This document shows, piece after piece, positions 1 through 6,038 of a DNA stretch of 11,020 nucleotides. How positions within the stretch are numbered: position 1 is the first letter of the stretch; each line of letters opens with the position of its first letter. A program made the translations under genes and the position numbers. The notes beneath the pieces were generated by a model, which ran no database searches, had not been told where the DNA came from, and was given only the letters and a program-made list of their open reading frames with translations. Origin of the DNA: Defluviitaleaceae bacterium (GTDB lineage: Bacteria; Bacillota; Clostridia; Lachnospirales; UBA5962); NCBI GenBank assembly GCA_009787435.1, contig WRFW01000185.1, positions 1 to 11,020 of the forward strand. The letters run 5' to 3'.

Positions 1-465
1 GTCTTTATGCCCACCGCCCTCTGAAATTTTTATTGTGAAACGCCCATTATTATTATTTTGTGCAATTGTTGCATAGTGCCCTGTTGAAATAAAATCTGCC
101 CCCAAAGGAATAGATCTATTTAAAAGAGACTGCCATTTAACAAAACGGTTACAAGCTATACAAGGGTTCGGCGTACGCCCCTCTTTATATTCATCAATAA
201 AATTTTGAACTACAGCACGGTGAAAATCACCCCTAAAATTTAAGACGTGGTGTTCTATTCCTAACTTATCGGCTATTCTTCTAGCATCGTCTATATCACT
301 AAGCCCACAGCAGCCGCCACGCCTTTCAATCATTTCATCGCCCTCTTTTTTCCAAACGTTCATAGTAACACCAACTACTTCATAACCCTCTTTTTGCAAT
401 AAATATGCTGCAACAGAGCTATCAACACCGCCGCTCATCCCAACTACTACTTTTTTCTTTTGCAT
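1..465 (-). CDS. mnmA: tRNA-specific 2-thiouridylase MnmA, N-terminal part (cut by window edge)
   Basis: MnmA activates the C2 position of the wobble uridine with ATP and inserts sulfur, giving 2-thiouridine in the Lys, Glu and Gln tRNAs. The visible 155 codons begin MQKKKVVVGMSGGVDSS, which holds the PP-loop ATP motif SGGVDS at residues 11-16. The catalytic cysteine lies in TPNPCIACN at about residue 102. STGHYA follows at about 127-132, and the fragment ends in GGGHKD, just where the family has its conserved KDQSY. The remaining roughly 200 residues lie outside the window. An in-frame stop five codons upstream leaves ATG at 465 as the sensible start. A GGGGAGGG sequence (481-488) is the likely ribosome site, with a rather long 15-nt spacer. 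The next gene upstream on this strand encodes a cysteine desulfurase, the usual sulfur donor for MnmA, which supports the call. Confidence 0.95.
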   Translation of the reverse strand, partial: MQKKKVVVGMSGGVDSSVAAYLLQKEGYEVVGVTMNVWKKEGDEMIERRGGCCGLSDIDDARRIADKLGIEHHVLNFRGDFHRAVVQNFIDEYKEGRTPNPCIACNRFVKWQSLLNRSIPLGADFISTGHYATIAQNNNNGRFTIKISEGGGHKD

Positions 466-541
466 AGTTTTAATAACTTACCCTCCCCTTGATAAATTGG
501 ATATCTCTAAAAAAATCCCTTTGGTCGTTTTTAGTTCACCC

Positions 542-602
542 AAGATAGCTTAAAACTAGCTATCTTTAACAAAACTTTCTAAAAACCTAAAAGGTTTTTA
601 GA
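542..602 (-). other. two consecutive stem-loops between the desulfurase gene and mnmA
   Basis: Two perfect hairpins lie in the 148-bp gap. One pairs 578-587 with 593-602 (10 bp, 5-nt loop). The other pairs 542-550 with 558-566 (9 bp, AAGATAGCT/AGCTATCTT, 7-nt loop). Read on the minus strand they follow the desulfurase stop. Neither is followed directly by a clean U-run: the first leads into AAAGTTTTGTT and the second into GGGTGAAC. They may partly terminate or process the mRNA before mnmA, or protect the upstream 3' end. The rest of the gap holds only the mnmA ribosome site; I see no convincing promoter in it. Confidence 0.5.
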
Positions 603-613
603 GGTAATCAATT

Positions 614-1762
614 CTATAAATATCCTCTTAATTTTTCTATAATTAAAGGCAGCCTTTCGGCTAACTTTTCTAAATCTTCTTCCCTATTAAAAAGCCCTAA
701 AGAGATTCTTAAAGAACCCGCATTTTCTGAAATGCCTAGAGCGGTAAGCACGTGTGAAAATTCTAAAGAGCCAGCAGTGCAAGCCGACCCAGATGAACAA
801 ATAAAACCCTCATTATCTAACATAATAATTAAATCTTCACCGTTAATATTTTCAAAGCTAAAATTTATAATATTAGAAAGTCTATTAATATTTTCAATAG
901 CAGTAATTGGCGGGCCATTTAAATTAGAACCACTCACAGTAACTAAAATTTTCTCTATGAAGTTATAAGCAATACTATGCAAACGTTTTTTTTCTGTTTC
1001 CATATTTGTTAAGCAAACTTCAAGCGCTTTTGCAAAAGAGATTATGAGAGGAACAGGCTCTGTCCCCGCTCTCCGCCCTCTTTCTTGAGCACCACCATGT
1101 ATAAATGCAGGAAGCTCTACATTAGAATTAACATATAAAGCACCAACACCTTTTGGTCCATAAACTTTATGAGCAGAAATAGTTAAAAAATCAACGCCAA
1201 GCTCTTGCACATTAATATTTATAGAACCAAGTGCTGAAACAGCATCTGTATGAAAAAGTATGTTGTGCTTCTTTGCAACCTTTGAAAGCTCAGCAATAGG
1301 TTGTATAGTTCCTATTTCATTATTAGCGAACATTATAGAAATTAAACTAGTATTGCCAGTAATTGCACTTTCAAGAACTTCTGGGGTAACTAAACCATCT
1401 TTTGTAACTGGTAAATAAGTAACTGAAACACCTTGTCTCTCTAAAAATTTTAGTGGTTTTAAAATTGAATGGTGTTCAATTTGGCTAGTTATAATGTGTG
1501 AACCTTTTTTAGATAAAGATTTCAAAACCCAATTATTAGCTTCCGTGCCACTAGCGGTAAAATAAAGTTCACGTGAAAATTTAGCCCCTATAGAATTTGC
1601 TATAGATTCACGGGCTTTTTCAATCTCACGTTTAGATTCTTTGCCAAATTTATAAACACTACTTGCATTTGCAAAGTTTTGTTTAAAATGAGGAAGCATT
1701 ATTTCGTATGCTTCGTCTATCATTTGAGTAGTTGAAGCGTTATCTAAATAAATTTTATTCAT
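614..1762 (-). CDS. cysteine desulfurase, NifS/IscS family
   Basis: A PLP enzyme that removes sulfur from L-cysteine as a protein-bound persulfide for tRNA thiolation and Fe-S cluster building. It has 382 residues, normal for group I NifS/IscS enzymes. It starts MNKIYLDNASTT, the family N-terminal motif. SGTEANN lies at about 71-77. The PLP-stacking histidine is in QIEHHS (about 97), HTDAV at 171-175 carries the PLP-nitrogen aspartate, and the Schiff-base lysine is in SAHK (about 199). RRAGTEP follows at about 230-236. The catalytic cysteine is C328 in SSGSACTAGS; an extra cysteine (C322) lies six residues before it. The short active-site loop also fits group I. The ribosome site AAGGA is about 13 nt upstream of the ATG. 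Its place just before mnmA suggests that tRNA 2-thiolation is a main job. I give no symbol because nifS and iscS are used interchangeably for such genes in Firmicutes. Confidence 0.94.
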   Translation of the reverse strand: MNKIYLDNASTTQMIDEAYEIMLPHFKQNFANASSVYKFGKESKREIEKARESIANSIGAKFSRELYFTASGTEANNWVLKSLSKKGSHIITSQIEHHSILKPLKFLERQGVSVTYLPVTKDGLVTPEVLESAITGNTSLISIMFANNEIGTIQPIAELSKVAKKHNILFHTDAVSALGSININVQELGVDFLTISAHKVYGPKGVGALYVNSNVELPAFIHGGAQERGRRAGTEPVPLIISFAKALEVCLTNMETEKKRLHSIAYNFIEKILVTVSGSNLNGPPITAIENINRLSNIINFSFENINGEDLIIMLDNEGFICSSGSACTAGSLEFSHVLTALGISENAGSLRISLGLFNREEDLEKLAERLPLIIEKLRGYL

Positions 1763-1836
1763 AAATTATTAAAAATCCTTAAAAATTATGCCTTGTCTCA
1801 AGTTTTTTAACCACTTGAAGCGGGGCTTACCATCTA

Positions 1837-3465
1837 TCAAGAGTTTTTCAAATTAATAGCCAACTCTTTCATTTCATTAGCTGCATTTAAAGTGTTTTCT
1901 GTAATCTTAGCACCACCTATAAGCCTTGCTAGTTCATTTATTATTTCATCACCTAAGAGTTCACGCATATTAGAGCGTGTTTTGCCTTCATGCTGAACTT
2001 TTTCTATTAAAAAGTGGCTATCTGCCATAGCGGCTATTTGAGGCAAATGGCTAATACACAATATTTGCTTCTCTTTAGACATTATGCCTAGCTTTTCTGC
2101 TATTTTTTGAGCAGTCCGCCCGCTTACACCTGTATCTATTTCATCAAACACGAAAGTTTGCGTTTTATTATTTTTAGCAAGAGTAGATTTTAAAGCTAAC
2201 ATTACCCTACTCATCTCACCACCAGAGGCTATTTTAGCAAGCGGTTTCAATTCTTCACCTAGATTAGGAGAAATTAAAAATGAAACATTATCATTGCCAT
2301 TAGCACTCAAGCTTTGTTTCTTTTCAATAGAAACATTAAATATTACATTTGGCATATTTAAATCTTTCAAAGTTTTTGTTATCTCTATCTCAAGAACTTG
2401 TTTTGCTTCCAGCCTAAAATTGTGCATAGTTTCACAATCTTTCACTATATTACCTTGTATATCTTTTCTTAAAATATTTAGTTCATTCAAATTTTGTGCT
2501 AAATTTTGCATTCCCTCTAATTCATCTATAAGCTCTTTGTGATATGTTAAAAGCTCATCATATTCACGAATATGCTTTCTTTTTAGCTTTTGAATTTCTG
2601 AAAATCTAAGCTCTAAATTTACAAGCTCATTCATATCTAATTTTAAATTTGTGCTTTTTAAATCTCTGCCTAAATCATCTAATGAAATTCTTAAACTTTC
2701 AAGCTGTTCTTCATATTGTGTATTTCTTAGAAGCTTTTTAGCTTCGGTAATTTTAAGCAGAGCATCATAATAGACCAATTCTGCAGCTTTTGAAAGGTTT
2801 TCAGAATTATCTTTATAGTTATGCAAAAATTTTAAACGCTCGGCGATTTGGTCTTCTTCGTTTGGCTTTAATTTTAAAAGCTCAAATTCTTCTATGTATT
2901 CATTTAAAAGAAGTATGCGTTCCTCAGAAGCTTTTTCAGAAAGCGAAGTTATCTTTTCATTTATATTTTTATACTCATTTATACTAGCTGCTAAATTTTC
3001 TTTTATTTTAACTAATTCTGGATTGCAAAACCAGTCTAAAAGCCCTATATGCTTCGCTTCATTTATTAAATAGCTATGCTCAAACTGCCCATGAATATCT
3101 ATAAGCATGGCTGAAAGCTCTCTTAAAATTGCTAAGGTGGAAGTTTTGCCGTTTATTTTTATCGTATTTTTTTTTGAAGAAATAGTTCGTGAAATTAATA
3201 TTTTGCCATCTTCTTCTAAGGGAGCTATATTACCAACTTCTTCTCTATTTTTTTCATTAATGAAAAAAACACCTAAAACTTCCCCTACTTCTGCCCCTGC
3301 ACGAACAGAAATAGGAGTTTTAGAACCTAATAAAAAGCTTAAAGAATCAATAATTATAGACTTCCCAGCCCCTGTTTCACCAGAAAGAATATTTAAGGAA
3401 CTATTAAAATTTACTGTCAATTCTTCGATTATAGCTATATTTTTAATTGTTAGCTGCTCTATCAT
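1837..3465 (-). CDS. recN: DNA repair protein RecN (SMC-like ATPase)
   Basis: RecN is an SMC-family ATPase that gathers and holds broken DNA ends during recombinational repair of double-strand breaks. It has 542 residues, slightly shorter than the usual 550-570. The N-terminal head has Walker A GETGAGKS at about 29-36 and the Q-loop DIHGQFEH at about 123-130. A long charged heptad-rich coiled coil runs from about 140 to 365. The C-terminal head has the ABC signature IASGGEMSRV at about 411-420, Walker B with D-loop (FVFDEIDTGVSG, about 437-448) and the CISHLPQIAAMA switch at about 469-480. All ATPase motifs are intact. The ATG at 3465 lies inside the 3' end of the MATE gene (23-bp overlap, different frame), so translation is probably coupled. 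No LexA-type box is visible at the unit's promoter. Confidence 0.96.
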   Translation of the reverse strand: MIEQLTIKNIAIIEELTVNFNSSLNILSGETGAGKSIIIDSLSFLLGSKTPISVRAGAEVGEVLGVFFINEKNREEVGNIAPLEEDGKILISRTISSKKNTIKINGKTSTLAILRELSAMLIDIHGQFEHSYLINEAKHIGLLDWFCNPELVKIKENLAASINEYKNINEKITSLSEKASEERILLLNEYIEEFELLKLKPNEEDQIAERLKFLHNYKDNSENLSKAAELVYYDALLKITEAKKLLRNTQYEEQLESLRISLDDLGRDLKSTNLKLDMNELVNLELRFSEIQKLKRKHIREYDELLTYHKELIDELEGMQNLAQNLNELNILRKDIQGNIVKDCETMHNFRLEAKQVLEIEITKTLKDLNMPNVIFNVSIEKKQSLSANGNDNVSFLISPNLGEELKPLAKIASGGEMSRVMLALKSTLAKNNKTQTFVFDEIDTGVSGRTAQKIAEKLGIMSKEKQILCISHLPQIAAMADSHFLIEKVQHEGKTRSNMRELLGDEIINELARLIGGAKITENTLNAANEMKELAINLKNS

Positions 3466-4816
3466 CGTTAAAATTCTCTTTCATTTTCTTCTCGCTAATA
3501 TAATACCAAGTTACAACCCAAAGCCCACGTATATTAGCCCCAATTACTACACCCCACCATATTCCATAAAGCCCTAAATGCAAACTTAAAAAATAAGCAA
3601 TTAAAACCCTTAAAGCATTCATAGTAACGCTAGTAATACTTGGTGCAATAGTGTTGCCTTTGCCGCGAAAAGCACCAGCTGCAACACCTTCTAAACAAGC
3701 TACTAATTGCATAAATGCTAGAATACGCATATAACTTACACCTAGAGCAATCTCATTAGTTTCATGTAAAAAAATAGACATTAAAGGTCTCGCAAATATT
3801 ATAGAGATTATAGACACAAAAAGCCCATAAATAAACATAGTCTTCATTCCTACTCTAAAACCCTCTTTTAAACGGTCATATTTTTTTGCACCATAGTTTT
3901 GCCCTATAAAAGCAGTAACAGCAGTAGCAAAACCACCGCCAACGAGCCAAGTTAAACTTTCTAATTGTGTTCCCACTCTATTCACAGCTATAGCTTCCAC
4001 ACCATAAGAAGCTATAAACCTATTTATAAACATTGTAAAAAAAGTAAACAATGCAGATTCAACACCCATAGGCGTTCCAATTTTAAAAATTTTTTTAATT
4101 ATTTGTGATGATGGTTTTATAAAAAAGTTAAATTCTTCAAATGGTCTATTTTTATATTTTTTCAAAGCCCATATAGAAGCAAAAAAAGGCGGTATATATG
4201 CAATAGTAGTTGATATTGCAGCCCCAGCAACGCCTAAATTTAAAACGAAAATAAATATAGGGGTGATGATAAGGTTAAAAAGAAAACCTGCTGAATTTAT
4301 AATCATAGGTAATTTTGCATTTCCATACCCATTATAAATGCCAGTCATAACTGCTTTCACATACATAAAAGGGAAAACGGGTGAAATAAATAACAAATAC
4401 TGCTCTGAATAGTAAACTACTCTTTGATCTGGAATATTAAAAAAGCCAACTAGTTGAACTCTAAAAACAGCTACAAACACTGAAAATAAAATGCCTAATA
4501 TAAATGATAATATTATAGAATTTTCTGCAAATTGCCTTGCTTTTTCATAATCTCCCGAACCAACATTTTGACTAACTCCAACTTCTGCACCCATTCTGCA
4601 TATAAAAAGCAAAGCCATGCTAAGCCATAAATACATACCAGCAGTGCCTGCCGCTGCTAATCCCTCCGCACCGACAAGCCCTAAGAAAAACATATCCATT
4701 AAATTATGTAACATTTGAACCATAGATGTTAGCATAATGGGAGCCGCAACGAGAAGCAACTTACTAAAAATTTTCCCGTTTGTTAAATCATGATTGTTAT
4801 TTTTCACATTCTTCAT
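3443..4816 (-). CDS. MATE family multidrug/Na+ antiporter
   Basis: An inner-membrane exporter, probably driven by Na+ or H+, for cationic drugs or metabolites. It has 457 residues, typical of the family, with about 12 hydrophobic helices. The N-terminus fits MATE proteins: DLTNGKIFSKLLLVAAPIML at about 10-29, then MVQMLHNLMDMFFLGLVGAEGLAA. The start of the second lobe has GTPMGVESALFTFFTMF, followed by the duplicated signature GGGFATAVTAFIGQNYGAKK. The C-terminus is short and charged. The substrate cannot be told from sequence. MATE proteins include DinF-type members, and the gene sits directly upstream of recN, but no SOS operator is seen, so a damage-linked role is only a guess. The ATG at 4816 has no Shine-Dalgarno sequence and lies where transcription should begin. 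No better-supported downstream start exists; a GTG three codons in also lacks a ribosome site. Confidence 0.92.
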   Translation of the reverse strand: MKNVKNNNHDLTNGKIFSKLLLVAAPIMLTSMVQMLHNLMDMFFLGLVGAEGLAAAGTAGMYLWLSMALLFICRMGAEVGVSQNVGSGDYEKARQFAENSIILSFILGILFSVFVAVFRVQLVGFFNIPDQRVVYYSEQYLLFISPVFPFMYVKAVMTGIYNGYGNAKLPMIINSAGFLFNLIITPIFIFVLNLGVAGAAISTTIAYIPPFFASIWALKKYKNRPFEEFNFFIKPSSQIIKKIFKIGTPMGVESALFTFFTMFINRFIASYGVEAIAVNRVGTQLESLTWLVGGGFATAVTAFIGQNYGAKKYDRLKEGFRVGMKTMFIYGLFVSIISIIFARPLMSIFLHETNEIALGVSYMRILAFMQLVACLEGVAAGAFRGKGNTIAPSITSVTMNALRVLIAYFLSLHLGLYGIWWGVVIGANIRGLWVVTWYYISEKKMKENFNDDRAANN

Positions 4817-4823
4817 GAGTTTA

Positions 4824-4852
4824 ATTATACACTAGTTTTTGAAAAAAATCAA
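4824..4852 (-). promoter_or_regulatory. sigma-A type promoter of the MATE-recN-desulfurase unit
   Basis: Read on the minus strand: -35 TTGATT at 4852-4847, a 17-bp spacer, and a perfect -10 TATAAT at 4829-4824. The predicted first transcribed base falls at about 4816-4818, that is, on or next to the A of the MATE start codon (4816). The message should therefore be leaderless or nearly so, which agrees with the lack of a Shine-Dalgarno sequence. An inverted pair of half-sites, TTGTATG (4871-4877) and CATACAA (4899-4905), lies just upstream of the -35 box and could bind a regulator, but its 21-bp spacing makes this weak. Confidence 0.75.
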
Positions 4853-4951
4853 TAGAATACTTTCAATTGGTTGTATGATATTAATTAAGTATAGTAGGCA
4901 TACAATATTCAAATTTTCAGAAATTACTAAAAACGAATTTAAAAACTTTTT

Positions 4952-5241
4952 TCGATTACTAGTTTAGAACTTGAAAATGGATATCTTGAAATTAAAGGTG
5001 AACATAGCAATGAAGCCATCGTATTTTTAGAAAAAGATATTGAAAAAATTCAGAAAGTTAAAGAACATATAGAAAAAATAATGAAAAATCAACTATCTAC
5101 AGACCATATAAATATTGAAGCACAGAAGAAAAAATACACCCTGCCGATGAAATAAGAAAATTTAAAAGCTTAATGGACGATGAAATAATCACTAAAGAAG
5201 AATTTGAACTAAAGAAAAAACAGCTACTCCAAATTATTTAA
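4952..5241 (+). pseudogene. remnant of a PH-like/SHOCT-domain protein, frameshifted and lacking its 5' end
   Basis: Frame one (open from 4943, stop at 5153-5155) encodes a stretch with SITS, ENGYLEIKG, AIVFLEKDIEKIQKVKEHIE and IMKNQ. This matches the last strands and final helix of the bacterial PH-like domain found in SHOCT proteins of Firmicutes. A second frame then gives ADEIRKFKSLMDDEIITKEE followed by FELKKKQLLQII and a stop (5239-5241), a textbook C-terminal SHOCT domain. Joining them needs a single-base shift, most simply at the A6 run 5129-5134. There is no start codon or ribosome site for the first frame, and an in-frame stop precedes it at 4940-4942, so the N-terminal half of the domain is missing. 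I read this as a decayed gene. A sequencing error could explain the frameshift but not the missing start. The upstream stretch 4861-4951 holds no gene that I can see. Confidence 0.65.
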
Positions 5242-5749
5242 AGAAGAGCTTACTAAAAGCTCTTTTTTTAACCGATATTATATCTTCTATATCTTCTAAT
5301 TGATTTGTAAAGTTTCCAAAAAACCTTGCATTTTCTTCTTTGAAATTTAAATTTCTAATACAAAGTGGCTTTTTAAAAAAATGATTTACAAATGTATATT
5401 TGTATACTGAAGATGGTCTGGCAAAGAAGTTTTAACTTTATATACAAATTTTTCATTTAAATTTTCTTTTAGATACCCTTTATATGTTTTCACAAAAATA
5501 TGAATTGTGCCAATAATAAAATATACTATTACAAAGTACAAAAAATAAGAAAAACTATCGCCGTATAACATACTATTTATTACCAAAGAATGAATATCTA
5601 ATATCATTAGCGGGAAAGCGATTATCATAAAAATTAATAAAAAATAAAGTTTTTTCAGAACAACCAGCCATAGTAAATGGTTGAAATACTGATTGTGGCT
5701 TATCTTCTTTTACGTTTTGTAAATTTAATAATTGCTGTAATTCATTCAT
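5234..5749 (-). pseudogene. two-helix membrane protein gene broken by two compensating frameshifts
   Basis: Three overlapping minus-strand frames join into one protein-like sequence. The first part starts MNELQQLLNLQNVKED and runs to about CSEK. A one-base excess at the A6 run (5650-5655) shifts to a frame encoding two hydrophobic helices: LYFLLIFMIIAFPLMILDI, and SYFLYFVIVYFIIGTIHIFV followed by KTYKGYLKEN. A second shift near the A4 run 5430-5433 returns to the first frame, giving ARPSSVYKYTFVNHFF, then NARFFGNFTNQLEDIED, ending KLFFK at stop 5234-5236. Repaired, this is about 171 residues. The ATG at 5749 is preferred, because the only ribosome site (AGAGAGG, 5762-5768) touches the alternative ATG at 5761 and is 12 nt from 5749. 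The middle frame alone has no ribosome site. I do not recognise the family. The C-terminal extension rests on about 60 stop-free codons in very AT-rich DNA. Confidence 0.5.
5244..5269 (+). terminator. intrinsic terminator after the SHOCT remnant
   Basis: A perfect 8-bp stem, AAGAGCTT (5244-5251) and AAGCTCTT (5257-5264), with a 5-nt loop and a run of seven T ending at 5269. It starts 2 nt after the SHOCT stop, so the terminator of the decayed gene is intact. In the reverse direction the hairpin is followed only by CTTTAAATAATTT, a weaker tail. It would lie inside the last codons of the opposing membrane-protein remnant. Confidence 0.85.
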
Positions 5750-5903
5750 TAAGCTATACATCCTCTCTAAATAATGAACAATATAATAATTATGTGAATA
5801 AGAATAGCATAAATCACTAAAAAAATAAATAATTCAATATGGATTGTAATAAAAATGTAACAAAATATACTGAAAAAATATTTTTACTAGTTTACACACA
5901 CAA

Positions 5904-5922
5904 TTTGTATACTGTATACAAA
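5904..5922. promoter_or_regulatory. perfect 19-bp palindrome, probable GntR-type operator
   Basis: TTTGTATAC-T-GTATACAAA: two perfect 9-bp arms around one central base. The TTGT-N9-ACAA outline and the GTATAC halves resemble GntR-superfamily operators. It lies about 117 bp before the AbgT start and about 155 bp upstream of the opposing membrane-protein remnant, in the region shared by the two. No regulator gene is in the window, so the binding protein is unknown. It is centred about 100 bp upstream of the predicted AbgT transcription start, which suits activation, looping, or control of a second upstream promoter better than simple blockage. Confidence 0.6.
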
Positions 5923-5977
5923 AGTTTTAATGTATTATCCAAAAGGCAAAAATTATATTGTGAAATGTGTTGCAATT

Positions 5978-6006
5978 TTGACAATTATACTTTATAATAA
6001 TATTAT
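5978..6006 (+). promoter_or_regulatory. strong promoter of the AbgT transporter gene
   Basis: Perfect -35 TTGACA (5978-5983), a 17-bp spacer and -10 TATTAT (6001-6006). The predicted start of transcription is near 6013, giving a short leader of about 26 nt that contains GGAGG (6028-6032), six bases before the ATG. Confidence 0.8.
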
Positions 6007-6038
6007 AAACTTATAAAAACTTTTGTTGGAGGAAAAAA

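Noticed and set aside
1763..1836. Possible fifth repeat copy on the minus strand in the recN-desulfurase gap
   Set aside because: It shares AGTGG-TAAAA with copy A but the surrounding bases and arms do not align, so the match is too short to count.
3107..3577. 156-codon plus-strand open frame opposite the recN/MATE junction
   Set aside because: It is antisense to two genes with clear family motifs, has no ribosome site, and its residues look like a reverse reading of coding DNA.
4853..4920. SOS/LexA operator upstream of the MATE-recN unit
   Set aside because: I looked for GAAC-N4-GTTC and CGAAC-type boxes; none is present near the promoter.
5129..5134. Programmed -1 frameshift in the SHOCT gene
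   Set aside because: The heptamer is G-AAA-AAA rather than the favoured A-AAA-AAG, there is no obvious stimulating structure, and the first frame lacks a start codon.
5399..5409. Second copy of half of the 19-bp palindrome (TTTGTATACTG)
   Set aside because: Only one arm matches and it sits inside the frameshifted membrane-protein gene; chance in AT-rich DNA is the simpler view.
5957..5975. Possible cre (CcpA) site upstream of the AbgT promoter
   Set aside because: TGAAATGTGTTGCA keeps the outer bases but lacks the central CG that defines cre sites.
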